Source of the DNA: Pseudarthrobacter sp. Fe7
Lineage (GTDB): Bacteria > Actinomycetota > Actinomycetes > Actinomycetales > Micrococcaceae
Assembly: GCA_024372495.1 (NCBI GenBank)
Contig: CP099977.1
Span: 3,100,001-3,164,000, forward strand
DNA length: 64,000 bases
Direction: 5' to 3'
Shown: positions 56,083-64,000 of the stretch, one piece after another
Position numbering within the stretch: the first letter of the stretch is position 1
Layout: each line of letters opens with the position of its first letter
Made by a program: the position numbers and the translations under genes
The notes under the pieces: generated by a model
Seen by the model: only the letters and a program-made list of their open reading frames with translations
The model's database searches: none
What the model was told of the DNA's origin: nothing

Positions 56083-56165
56083 TTACCGCAGCCGCTCTCT
56101 CGCACTGGAAGAGGGCGTATCCCTTGGTGTGGAGCGATGGGGTTCCACCGGTTGAAGGAGTTTTG

Positions 56166-57422
56166 ATGACACAAAAAAGAAGGTGGCTGACTTCTGTCGC
56201 GGCACTGGGGGTGGCTATGGCCTCCCTTACGGCCTGCGGCGGAAGCGCGGGCTCCGGTGCGCAGGCCGACGGCGGTCGCGGACCAATCACGTTTGCCTCG
56301 GGCAAGGATCTGACCGGGTCGATGCCGAAGCTCATTGACGAATGGAACCAACTGCACCCGGATCAGAAGGTGACGTTCATCGAGTTATCTGCTTCACCGG
56401 ATGAACAGCGGAACTCCTTCGTTCAGGATCTCCAGGCTAAAAGCGATAAGTACGACGTGATGTGGGATGACGTGGTCTGGACCTCTGAGTTCGCCGCTCA
56501 CGGATGGCTGGAGCCCCTGGACCCTGCCAAGGTCGCCGGCAGCGATGTCCTTCCTGCGGCCGTGGATTCGGCCACCTATAATGGAAAGGTCTATGGCGCT
56601 CCCTTCATGACCAATGCGGGTCTACTCTATTACCGGGCCGATCTCGTACCTAAACCGCCAACGACCTGGGCCGAGCTCGAGGCAGACTGCGCGGTCGCCA
56701 AAGCCCACAACATGGACTGCTATGCGGGCCAGTTCGCACAGTACGAAGGCCTGACCGTGAATGCAGCAGAAGCCATCAACTCTGCAGGAGGATCTTTCCT
56801 CAGCCCTGACGGTAAGACAGTGACGGTGGACTCCCCGCAGTCGCGTGCGGGTCTGCAGCACCTGGTTGAGATGTTCAAGAACGGTGACATCAACCCAGCA
56901 GGAGTCACCTACCAGGAACAGCAGAGTGCCGATGCGTTTCTTGGGGGCAAGGCCCTCTTCCTTCGCAACTGGCCCTATGTCTACACGAATGCCAATGCGG
57001 ATGATTCGCAGATTAAAGGCAAGTTCGGGATGACCACCCTTCTTGGCCAAAGCGGTTCGGGAACCTCATCACTCGGAGGCATCGACCTCGGCGTCTCCGC
57101 GTTCTCGAAGCACAAGGAGACCGCGAAGGACTGGGTGGCGTGGATGCAATCCCAGTCGAGCCAGAAGACCGTCGTGTCCGTGATGAACCAGGCCTCTGTC
57201 CTGAAAAGCCTGTACACCGACCCCGAGTTGGTGAAGGCATCCCCGTATCTTCCGGAACTGCAGAAGTCGCTGCTCTCCGCCACCCCGCGTCCGAAGACAC
57301 CGAACTACAACGCGGTGAGCCTGGCGATCCAGAAGAACTCCTACGAGGCCTTGCAGGGAAAGATATCGGTCGACCAGGCAATCACCCAGATGGCCGCCGA
57401 TCTGAAGCAAGCAATCCAGTAA
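56166..57422 (+). CDS. Carbohydrate ABC transporter substrate-binding lipoprotein
   Basis: 418 residues from ATG 56166 (GAAGGAG upstream). Lipoprotein signal, Cys24 in LTACGG. Family-1 solute-binding protein: LTGSMPKLIDEWNQLHPDQK, DVMWDDVVWTSEFAAHGWLE, PLDPAK, YGAPFMTNAGLLYYRADLV, GKALFLRNWPYVY. Binds a sugar or oligosaccharide outside the cell and hands it to the two permeases downstream. The ATPase is not in the window; many such systems share a global MsmK/MsiK-type ATPase encoded elsewhere. Confidence 0.92.
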   Translation: MTQKRRWLTSVAALGVAMASLTACGGSAGSGAQADGGRGPITFASGKDLTGSMPKLIDEWNQLHPDQKVTFIELSASPDEQRNSFVQDLQAKSDKYDVMWDDVVWTSEFAAHGWLEPLDPAKVAGSDVLPAAVDSATYNGKVYGAPFMTNAGLLYYRADLVPKPPTTWAELEADCAVAKAHNMDCYAGQFAQYEGLTVNAAEAINSAGGSFLSPDGKTVTVDSPQSRAGLQHLVEMFKNGDINPAGVTYQEQQSADAFLGGKALFLRNWPYVYTNANADDSQIKGKFGMTTLLGQSGSGTSSLGGIDLGVSAFSKHKETAKDWVAWMQSQSSQKTVVSVMNQASVLKSLYTDPELVKASPYLPELQKSLLSATPRPKTPNYNAVSLAIQKNSYEALQGKISVDQAITQMAADLKQAIQ

Positions 57423-57470
57423 CACCCACTACGCCCCACCAGGGGTGAACCACCCACCGGAAGGCGAGCC

Positions 57471-58427
57471 GTGTCCATCAGACATGAGGAAATCCAAGCC
57501 CCGCCGTCGCGTACACGACGAATAAAAGCAAGCACCAGCAGGCACTCTGACGGCCGGCTCGCCTTCTGGCTCATACTCCCCGCGATTGTGATCCTCACGA
57601 TCATCATGGGATACCCTGTGGTCAGCTCGATCGTACGGTCCCTGTTCGGCGACACACTGGGCGAAGCCGTGCCGTTCGTGGGACTCGCCAACTACATCGA
57701 CGTACTGTTCGGAAACGACAGCGGCACATTCTGGGGCTCAGCCGGGACAACCTACTTCTTCGCGGTTGTGACAGTGAGCCTCGAGACCCTGATCGGGCTG
57801 GCTATGGCCCTGATCATGAACAAAGCATTCCGCGGACGGGGCCTGCTTCGCGCTAGTGTGCTCGTGCCTTGGGCCATCCCGACAGCCGTCACCGCTGTCC
57901 TGTGGAAATGGAGCTTCGATCCCGTCGGAATCATCAATTCTCTCACCGGAGCCCACATTGTCTGGACAGGTTCCGAATGGCCTTCCAAAATAGCCATTGT
58001 CATCGCTGATACGTGGAAGACAGCCCCGTTTGTCGCCCTGCTCATCCTCGCCGGTCTGCAGGTCATCCCCGACGATGTCTATGAGGCAGCGAAGATCGAC
58101 GGAGCGAACGCCATGCAGCGGTTCCGCCTGATCACCCTGCCACTGGTCCGCCCGGCACTGCTTGTCGCTATTTTGTTCCGGGTGCTTGATGCCCTGCGCA
58201 TGTACGACCTGCCGGCGATCTTCACCCACGGCGCCAACGACACGACGACCCTGTCCATCCTCGTCGTCCAATCCACGCTGAGCCAGTTGAAACCCGGGGT
58301 CGGCGGAGCTTTGTCGACCCTGACCTTCTTGTTCATTTTCATCACCGCCTTCGCCTTCGTGAAAGTGCTCGGTGTCGATGCCGTCGGAGCGGACGAGAAA
58401 ACCAAAACCAAGGAAGTCACAACTTGA
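57471..58427 (+). CDS. Sugar ABC transporter permease (MalF-type)
   Basis: 318 residues from GTG 57471 (GGAAGG upstream). Six hydrophobic segments; EAA loop VYEAAKIDGANAMQRFRLIT before LPLVRPALL. Forms the pore with the next gene's product. Confidence 0.92.
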   Translation: MSIRHEEIQAPPSRTRRIKASTSRHSDGRLAFWLILPAIVILTIIMGYPVVSSIVRSLFGDTLGEAVPFVGLANYIDVLFGNDSGTFWGSAGTTYFFAVVTVSLETLIGLAMALIMNKAFRGRGLLRASVLVPWAIPTAVTAVLWKWSFDPVGIINSLTGAHIVWTGSEWPSKIAIVIADTWKTAPFVALLILAGLQVIPDDVYEAAKIDGANAMQRFRLITLPLVRPALLVAILFRVLDALRMYDLPAIFTHGANDTTTLSILVVQSTLSQLKPGVGGALSTLTFLFIFITAFAFVKVLGVDAVGADEKTKTKEVTT

Positions 58428-59319
58428 GCGCCATAATCGCAGCGCGGCCGGCCCCGGGCCAGACCTCCCAATCCCGGCGGGCGTCCTCCCCCGCCGTCGG
58501 TGTGCCTCGAACGCGTGGCTCTACGCAGCGGTCGTGCTGGTCGTACTGTTCTGTCTGCTCCCCTTCTACTGGATGCTTGTTTCAAGTCTGAAGAGCCCCG
58601 GAGACATCCTTGATAACCAGCTGATCCCCACACGGCCGACAATGATGAACTACGGTGCCGTTTTCAGCGACCAGAACACTTTTGCACTGGCACTCAAAAA
58701 CAGCTTGTTCATAGCCGGCAGCGTCACCCTGATAGCCCTGCTGTTCGGCATCTTCGCCTCCTACGCTCTGGCCCGCCTGAACTTTAAAGCCAAGAACATC
58801 GTCCTCGCGACCTTCCTTGCCACCTCCATGTTCCCCGGCGTCGCCATCCTCACTCCCCTGTTCCAACTGTTCGCAGATATGGGCTGGATAGACACCTACC
58901 AGGCGATGATCATCCCGGACATCAGCTTCTCCTTGCCGCTGGGGGTGTGGATCCTCACTAGCTTCTTCCGAGCGATGCCGTGGGAACTGGAAGCAGCGGC
59001 CAGGGTGGACGGGTGCACCCCTCTCCAGGCCTTCCGGCAAGTGATTCTTCCGTTGGCCGTTCCCGGAGTCTTCACCACCGCAATTCTGATTTTCATCTCC
59101 GCGTGGAACGAATTCATGATTGCCAACTCCATATCCCAGACGCCGGCATCACAGCCCGTAACAGTGGCAATTGCCCAATTCACCGGCGTCTCCCAATACG
59201 ACCAGCCGTTCGGCACGCAGATGGCGGCCGGCGTCATCGTTACGGTCCCCCTGATCATCGTGGTGCTCATCTTCCAGCGCCGCATCGTCAGCGGACTGAC
59301 CGCCGGGGGCGTCAAATGA
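58372..59319 (+). CDS. Sugar ABC transporter permease (MalG-type)
   Basis: Six hydrophobic segments (AWLYAAVVLVVLFCLLPFYW first), EAA loop ELEAAARVDGCTPLQAFRQV before ILPLAVPGVF. The ATG at 58372 gives a 56-base overlap and a non-typical basic leader; a TTG at 58424 overlapping the previous stop (TTGA) would be a better coupled start but is in another frame, so a one-base error between 58430 and 58510 is possible. Ends with ATGA overlap to the epimerase. Confidence 0.85.
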   Translation: MSMPSERTRKPKPRKSQLERHNRSAAGPGPDLPIPAGVLPRRRCASNAWLYAAVVLVVLFCLLPFYWMLVSSLKSPGDILDNQLIPTRPTMMNYGAVFSDQNTFALALKNSLFIAGSVTLIALLFGIFASYALARLNFKAKNIVLATFLATSMFPGVAILTPLFQLFADMGWIDTYQAMIIPDISFSLPLGVWILTSFFRAMPWELEAAARVDGCTPLQAFRQVILPLAVPGVFTTAILIFISAWNEFMIANSISQTPASQPVTVAIAQFTGVSQYDQPFGTQMAAGVIVTVPLIIVVLIFQRRIVSGLTAGGVK

Positions 59320-60341
59320 GCCACGAAAAGGAACAGAGCGTGAGAGCACTGAAAGTTCTCTTCATCGGAGGCTCCGGCATCATCAGCGCCCACTGCACGC
59401 GCCGCGCAGTCGAAGCTGGCATGGACGTGTACGTCCTGAACCGCGGCCGGAACGAGCTACGCCCGCCGCCTGGATCCGTCGCCGTACTCACCGCAGACGC
59501 CCGCAACCCGTCGGCTGTTACGAAAGCAATTGAGGGACACGTCTTCGACGCCGTGGTCAACTGGGTGAACTTCACACCGGACCACGTGCAGCAGGACATT
59601 GAGATCTTTAGGAACCGGACAGACCAGTACGTCTTCATTAGCTCCGCCTCGGCATACCAGACGCCGCCGATACGCCTGCCGGTAGTGGAATCCACACCGC
59701 TGAGGAATCCCTACTGGGAGTATTCCCGAAACAAGATCGCTTGCGAGGATGTCCTCGCCGCAGCGTACCGCGAAGACGGTTTTCCGATCACCATCATTCG
59801 CCCGTCCCACACCTATGACGAGACCATGATCCCGTTCGACGGCGGCTGGACCGTGGTGGAACGGATGCGCGCCGGCAAACCGGTAATCGTCCCGGGAGAT
59901 GGCACCTCGCTATGGACCATCACCCACAGCAAGGACTTCGCTGAAGGACTCGTTGGCCTCCTTGGAAAGTGCGCGGCCGCCGGCGAGGCATTCCACATCA
60001 CCGGTACAGAGACTCCTTCCTGGAACCAAATCTACGCACAGGTCGCGGCGGCGGCCGGAGTCCCGAACCCCGACCTGGTCCACGTCGCCTCTGAATCCAT
60101 AGCGGCCGCTGACCCGGTATGGGGAGCCGCCCTGCTGGGCGATAAGTCCAACACGATGATTTTCGACAACACCAAGATCCGCTCCCTCGTCCCGGGCTTC
60201 GCTCCCGCCATCCCGTTTAGCCAGGGTGCCCGCCAAATGATCGCCTGGCACGACGAGGACCCATCCCGTCGAAAGACCGACCCCCAGGTGGACGATCTTA
60301 TGGACCGGCTTGCCCGTGCTTTCTCCCCTCGGCCCCTCTGA
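59316..60341 (+). CDS. NAD-dependent epimerase/dehydratase (extended SDR)
   Basis: 341 residues. N-terminal nucleotide loop VLFIGGSGIIS, catalytic YxxxK in WEYSRNKIACE, with Ser in FISSASAY before it. Looks like nucleotide- or free-sugar epimerase/dehydrogenases that work with sugar uptake operons. Coupled to the permease by ATGA. Substrate is probably the imported sugar or a derivative. Confidence 0.88.
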   Translation: MSHEKEQSVRALKVLFIGGSGIISAHCTRRAVEAGMDVYVLNRGRNELRPPPGSVAVLTADARNPSAVTKAIEGHVFDAVVNWVNFTPDHVQQDIEIFRNRTDQYVFISSASAYQTPPIRLPVVESTPLRNPYWEYSRNKIACEDVLAAAYREDGFPITIIRPSHTYDETMIPFDGGWTVVERMRAGKPVIVPGDGTSLWTITHSKDFAEGLVGLLGKCAAAGEAFHITGTETPSWNQIYAQVAAAAGVPNPDLVHVASESIAAADPVWGAALLGDKSNTMIFDNTKIRSLVPGFAPAIPFSQGARQMIAWHDEDPSRRKTDPQVDDLMDRLARAFSPRPL

Positions 60342-60369
60342 CCACTCAACTCACCAATAAGGACCAGCC

Positions 60370-61401
60370 ATGCTTTACAGCACCCTCGGCCGCAGCGGCC
60401 TCGCCGTCTCCCAGTACGCCCTAGGCACAATGACTTTCGGCAGCGAGACCGACCAAGAGGAAGCCTTTACTCAACTGGACCACTTCGCCGAGCAAGGTGG
60501 AACCATGGTCGACTGCGCCGACGTGTACGGAGGCGGCGCCGCCGAAACCATCGTCGGTAAATGGCTCCAAGACAGGCCCGCCAGCCTCACCGACCAGATT
60601 GTCCTGCTGACCAAAGGCCGATTCCCGGTCGCAACGACCCCCGGGGCCGAGGGGACCTCCCGACGACACCTGCGCCGGGCCCTTGAAAACTCGCTGCGTC
60701 GGCTCGACACCGATCACATCGACCTGTACATGGCTCACTCCTTCGATCCCCTGACTCCCCTTGAAGAAACCTTGGGGTTCATGGACGACTCCATCCGCCA
60801 AGGCAAGATCTCCTACTTCGGGCTTTCAAACTTCCTCGGATGGCAGGTGCAGAAGGCAGCTGAAATATGCCGTCGCGAAGGTTTCGTAGCCCCGGTCACG
60901 ATGCAGCCCAGCTACAGCCTCCTTGTCCGAGAAATCGAATGGGAGATCCTTCCCGCGTGCCAGGACAACGGTCTTGGACTCATGGCCTGGTCCCCGCTTG
61001 GCGGCGGATGGCTTACCGGCAAGTACCGGCGCGATATGGATCCTCAAGGATCAACCCGGCTAGGCGAAGACCCCACCCGGGGCATCGAGGCCTACGAGAG
61101 GCGGGCCCGAAACAACCAGACATGGGAGATCCTCGACACCGTTCATCACATTGCCGAAGCCAGAGGCGCTTCGATGGCTCAGATTGCTCTCGCCTGGGTC
61201 GCACAGAAACCCGGGGTCTCCACCGTCCTCGTCGGCGCCCGCACCCAGGTCCAACTAAAAGACAACCTCGGGGCCTCCGACATCTACCTCACCGACCAGG
61301 AAATGCTCACGCTCGATTCCGTCAGCTCACCCGCCTGCGGTGACTGGCCCTACGGTAGCGCAGGCATTGAACAACGCTCAAGGCTTCTGCCTTCGACCTA
61401 A
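60370..61401 (+). CDS. Aldo/keto reductase
   Basis: 343 residues, (beta/alpha)8 barrel. The catalytic tetrad is visible: Asp and Tyr in VDCADVYGGG, Lys in LLTKGRF, His in LYMAHSFDP. C-terminal NADP site near VSTVLVGARTQVQLKDNL. AKR12/13-like proteins reduce or oxidise sugar carbonyls. Last gene of the operon; stop is 18 bases from the convergent LacI stop. Confidence 0.92.
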   Translation: MLYSTLGRSGLAVSQYALGTMTFGSETDQEEAFTQLDHFAEQGGTMVDCADVYGGGAAETIVGKWLQDRPASLTDQIVLLTKGRFPVATTPGAEGTSRRHLRRALENSLRRLDTDHIDLYMAHSFDPLTPLEETLGFMDDSIRQGKISYFGLSNFLGWQVQKAAEICRREGFVAPVTMQPSYSLLVREIEWEILPACQDNGLGLMAWSPLGGGWLTGKYRRDMDPQGSTRLGEDPTRGIEAYERRARNNQTWEILDTVHHIAEARGASMAQIALAWVAQKPGVSTVLVGARTQVQLKDNLGASDIYLTDQEMLTLDSVSSPACGDWPYGSAGIEQRSRLLPST

Positions 61402-61418
61402 GACGCAGCAACCCACTG

Positions 61419-62420
61419 CTACTGATCCCGCACGGTCGAACCGCGCGGGACCAGTTCCGTGGGAAGAACCACGGCCTTACGCTCCCGCGAAGGATCATTC
61501 ATATCCGCCAAAAGATTGCGCGCCGCTGTTGCACCAATCAACTCCAACGGCTGGCTCACCGTGCTCAAATCGAGCAGACCCGACATATCGTGCCCGTCAA
61601 ACCCGACGATCGCAATGTCGTAACCCGGACGAAGGCCCCGGCGCCTCATGGCCTGCAGGGCTCCGAAAGCCATCTCGTCGGAGAATGCGAAAACTGCAGT
61701 AGGAGCCTGCTCGGCATCTAAGAGGCGCACCATGGCTTCCTCACCGCCAGCCACGGTAAAGCCGCCCGGCGCCTGAATGCTATCGTCAAGCTCAAGCCCT
61801 GCACGCTCCATCGCATCAGAAAACCCCAAATACCGTTGATGTTCGAGGACGATGGGGTTGGCCTTTTCGCGCCCGTATATCAGGCCGATCCGCTGATGAC
61901 CGCGCTCAACCAGGTGCCCGATAGCCGTCGCAGCGGCGTCCCGGTCATCGATCCTCACACTCGACGTCCATGGCGCACTCGCCCCGATCATGGTCAACGG
62001 CATGCGCAACTTGAAAATTTCCTCCAGATCAGGACTTTCCGCCGCAACCGAAAGAATAAGGAAACCGTCAGCGCGGCGGGCAAGGCGCTTATGGGGAAGC
62101 AGCGGATGCGGGTCGCTGGGATCCCCGGTGCAATACAACAGAAGGTCAACATTTGCCGCCCTCAGCTCCCGCTCGATACCTCCAAGCATCCTGCCGAAAG
62201 ACCACCTGTCCACATAAGGGGTGATGATTCCGACGCTGCCGGCCTTTCCTGTCGACAGCGCAGCGGCCGCTGGCGATCCCACATACTCAAGGCGGTGGGC
62301 CACCTCCAGCACATGCTCGCGCGTCTCGGCACTCACAGTCTCCAGGCCCCTAAGCGACCTGGAGACCGTGGCGGTCGACACCCCCGCAACACGAGCAATG
62401 TCCTTCACTGTCACGCTCAC
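61419..62420 (-). CDS. LacI-family repressor
   Basis: 333 residues. HTH MSVTVKDIARVAGVSTATVS then RSLRGLETVSAETREHV; periplasmic-binding-like sensor domain with VRIDDRDAAATAIGHLVERG, AVFAFSDEMAFGALQAMRRR and IAIVGFDGHDMSGLLDLSTV. Convergent with the sugar operon, which it may also control; the divergent LacI at 54804-55878 is a second one. Confidence 0.92.
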   Translation of the reverse strand: MSVTVKDIARVAGVSTATVSRSLRGLETVSAETREHVLEVAHRLEYVGSPAAAALSTGKAGSVGIITPYVDRWSFGRMLGGIERELRAANVDLLLYCTGDPSDPHPLLPHKRLARRADGFLILSVAAESPDLEEIFKLRMPLTMIGASAPWTSSVRIDDRDAAATAIGHLVERGHQRIGLIYGREKANPIVLEHQRYLGFSDAMERAGLELDDSIQAPGGFTVAGGEEAMVRLLDAEQAPTAVFAFSDEMAFGALQAMRRRGLRPGYDIAIVGFDGHDMSGLLDLSTVSQPLELIGATAARNLLADMNDPSRERKAVVLPTELVPRGSTVRDQ

Positions 62421-62436
62421 TCCGGCCTACCTCCAA

Positions 62437-62545
62437 TCATTCCTGGCGCCGCTTGGCACCTCCACGTCCCGCCCTTGCCTCAAGTACTGGTACAGCGTTT
62501 CACGGCTGAGGCCGAACTCGCGCCCGCCCTGCCTTGTGCGCGGGT
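62437..62545 (-). pseudogene. Serine recombinase C-terminal HTH fragment
   Basis: Minus strand reads GREFGLSRETLYQYLRQG then RDVEVPSGARND. The FGLSRETLYQYL part matches the Hin/resolvase C-terminal helix-turn-helix. No catalytic domain is attached. A catalytic-domain fragment of the same family lies at 10616-10757 on the other strand. Confidence 0.6.
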
Positions 62546-62664
62546 TATTTGGGGGATTCCGCTACCGCGCCATCATGAAGCATGGAACGTTCGAATGGAT
62601 GCCCTCTGACGGAGCCAGCCGCAACAGCTCGTCCTAGCCAGCGTTCGGGGCCTGTGTCCGCGTC
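62546..62664. other. Short non-coding gap between remnants
   Basis: Separates the recombinase HTH fragment from the zeta-toxin remnant; nothing else seen. Confidence 0.35.
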
Positions 62665-62902
62665 TCAATGATCAGCGCATCCTGCCGCGCTGGACTTGCC
62701 TGCACCGGGAGGGCCCACCAGGACGATTGCCTTTCTGTCACTGCGCCCATTCGGCGTTCTGGCTCGTGGCATGTGGACTATGGGCCGGGAGAGGCCCCTG
62801 TCTGCGGCCAGCCGCTCCAGATGGGCATGGTGTACCGCGGCTTGGTCTTCGGTAGTTACGCCGTAGAGCGTAGTCCTTCGGTTGCGGGAACCTCGTCAGA
62901 AG
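62665..62902 (-). pseudogene. Zeta-toxin-like kinase, N-terminal remnant
   Basis: Minus strand reads VTTEDQAAVHHAHLERLAAD, SRPIVHMPRARTPN, then IVLVGPPGAGKSSAAGC and a stop at 62665. The Walker A loop after about 50 residues and the HxxHLExL opening fit zeta toxins (UDP-N-acetylglucosamine kinases). All later parts are missing, so it is inactive. There is no ATG, GTG or TTG in frame, so either the start is damaged too or a base is lost. It overlaps the end of the HTH gene upstream, as toxin genes do in toxin-antitoxin pairs. Confidence 0.6.
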
Positions 62903-63353
62903 CATCCAGGATAAGGTCGTAGGCCTCGCCGTCGATGAGACCTTCATCCCGCGCCTGACCCACCTCCTCGAAGGAACCCGGCGTGTCCGGGTAAGGTGTG
63001 GATTCCCACTCAGCCTGCGCTGCGGCCAATCCTTCATTCTTCACGTAAGTCCACGCGGACAATTCGCGGATCATCGTTACCCGGTCAATGTCGCCAGCCG
63101 CATAGCGCTCAGCGATTTCATACGGGCTGGCTCCGCTGAACCCCTCCGGGACCGGCTTCACGCCCCTGGCGTCCGCCTGCGCCAGCAACTGGCTCACGGA
63201 CGCCTGGGCGACACCCAGGGCACGGGCAATCTCCCGCTGCCCGGCACCGGCCACCACGGCAGAACGAACAGCCCTGATGTAATCCAGGCCCCCCAATGCC
63301 CGGCGCGCCCGGGCGCGCCGGGCATTGATAAGTGCAGCCTCGGGGTTGGTCAT
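62856..63353 (-). CDS. HTH-domain protein, probable antitoxin of a zeta-type pair
   Basis: 165 residues from ATG 63353 with GGAGTG upstream. Helical HTH: GGLDYIRAVRSAVVAGAGQR, EIARALGVAQASVSQLLAQA, then a C-terminal part (YEIAERYAAGDIDRVTMIRE, FEEVGQARDEGLIDGEAYDL). Intact. The downstream zeta-like remnant suggests this is the surviving antitoxin/autoregulator. Confidence 0.75.
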   Translation of the reverse strand: MTNPEAALINARRARARRALGGLDYIRAVRSAVVAGAGQREIARALGVAQASVSQLLAQADARGVKPVPEGFSGASPYEIAERYAAGDIDRVTMIRELSAWTYVKNEGLAAAQAEWESTPYPDTPGSFEEVGQARDEGLIDGEAYDLILDASDEVPATEGLRSTA

Positions 63354-63804
63354 GGTCGTCACTCCTAAACCTCCTATATAAGTAACCCTATCAGCGGCCG
63401 ATCGGGGCCTCAGCATCACATGAGTTTCGGTCTCGGGGAGCATCCAGAGCGCTTCCTACGGAGATCGGGTGTCTGCCGGAACTGGCAGAAGGATAATGCA
63501 GTTCCATACTGCTGGACATCACGCCCGATAATAAGTTTATTCACTATTCTTAGGTGTGGGTAAGGCTTCCCGGGGGCGCCTTTCGGATTGTTCTAGTCGT
63601 CCACTTCGGCGCGGTTGGGGCTGGGGCGCGTTGTTTCCGCGGGTTGTTGGACCATATCTGGGAAGCACATGAACGCTCTGGGCTAAAGAAGCTCGCGCTC
63701 CAAGATCAGCGTGATCCACTGGAGATCATCACTCAGATCGTTCCCTGCCAGCGTCCGCGGTGGGATACTGGTGTCCTTGGGTAGCCGACAGGGGCCGGTG
63801 AGAG
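63354..63804. other. Intergenic, divergent promoters expected
   Basis: Lies between the divergent HTH gene and the membrane protein gene at 63805. A plus-strand frame at 63554-63784 is protein-like in part but has no recognised features. Confidence 0.4.
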
Positions 63805-64000
63805 ATGCTTGATACATCCACTTTGCGCGTGGCCTTCGGGGTCATTGCATTTACGCTGTTCCTCCTGTTTTACTCTGTGACCTTCCGCCGCACCCGCTCC
63901 CCCTACAGTGGGTGGTGGTGCGTGGCGCTGGTTCTATTTCTCATCGGCGCCAGCTTGTATCTTCTGGATGGTTCCGCTTACCAGGTGTGGGCCAATCCTT
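63805..64000 (+). CDS. Membrane protein, probably GGDEF-type signalling protein, N-terminus only
   Basis: ATG 63805 to the window end: MLDTSTLRVAFGVIAFTLFL, LFYSVTFRRTRSPYSGWWC, then VALVLFLIGASLYLLDGS. Two hydrophobic segments and the TRSPYSGWWC stretch are as I remember from the N-terminus of actinobacterial diguanylate cyclases. The GGDEF domain itself is outside the window, so the signalling role is inference. Confidence 0.7.
   Translation, partial: MLDTSTLRVAFGVIAFTLFLLFYSVTFRRTRSPYSGWWCVALVLFLIGASLYLLDGSAYQVWANP

Noticed and set aside
63554..63784. 76-codon plus-strand frame
   Set aside because: Partly protein-like but no recognised features, and it lies in the expected promoter region of the gene at 63805.

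Overview
The window is high-GC actinobacterial DNA. The gene families (GAF-ANTAR regulators, DUF4192, DUF4383, class F sortase, ferritin-like Tat protein, short actinomycete metallothionein) and the codon use point to Arthrobacter or a close relative (Pseudarthrobacter, Paenarthrobacter). That placement is inference from family content; no rRNA or housekeeping gene is present to fix it. About 17 otherwise convincing genes are broken by single-base frame changes, often at short homopolymers, with both halves still reading as good protein. This looks more like an indel-rich assembly than real gene decay, so frameshifted genes are listed under their full extent.

Region 1 (1-7.1 kb) is a catabolic operon next to a divergent LysR gene: aldehyde dehydrogenase, a large unknown protein, an M19 dipeptidase-like protein lacking part of its metal site, another unknown, RidA and an MFS transporter, closed by a strong hairpin. 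Region 2 (7.1-21 kb) is accessory DNA: an Mrr-like nuclease, a DUF4236/HIRAN protein, DUF4192, two GAF-ANTAR regulators, a pair of paralogous 83-85 aa proteins, and remnants of a serine recombinase, an IS256 transposase and a tRNA 3' end.

Region 3 (21-29.5 kb) is a metal and redox island: a MerR regulator, mercuric reductase, a second flavoprotein reductase overlapping a thioredoxin gene, a haloacid dehalogenase, a DUF427 protein, an Asp-nucleophile alpha/beta hydrolase and a permease carrying two YHS domains. Region 4 (29.5-42 kb) is the most interesting block. It holds an ABC transporter resembling E. coli YnjBCD (with two permeases), a radical SAM enzyme and a methyltransferase in one transcription unit, beside a YnjF-like CDP-alcohol phosphatidyltransferase, a YdjX/YdjZ-like TVP38 membrane protein and a divergent flavoprotein reductase. 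An AhpD-like protein, a Crp/Fnr regulator and a 48 aa metallothionein lie nearby.

Region 5 (42-45 kb) has a SnoaL-like protein, a second alpha/beta hydrolase and a peroxiredoxin. Region 6 (45-54.6 kb) is a cell-surface module: a secreted protein of nine 30-37 aa repeats, a secreted Pro/Ala/Thr-rich repeat protein, a Tat-exported ferritin-like protein, small membrane proteins, a CHRD-like protein with a C-terminal sorting-like tail, a class F sortase and a cupredoxin. Region 7 (54.8-62.4 kb) is a carbohydrate ABC uptake operon with an epimerase and an aldo/keto reductase, bracketed by two LacI regulators with visible operators. Region 8 (62.4-64 kb) has a recombinase remnant, a zeta-toxin remnant beside an intact HTH protein, and the start of a membrane protein that resembles GGDEF protein N-termini.
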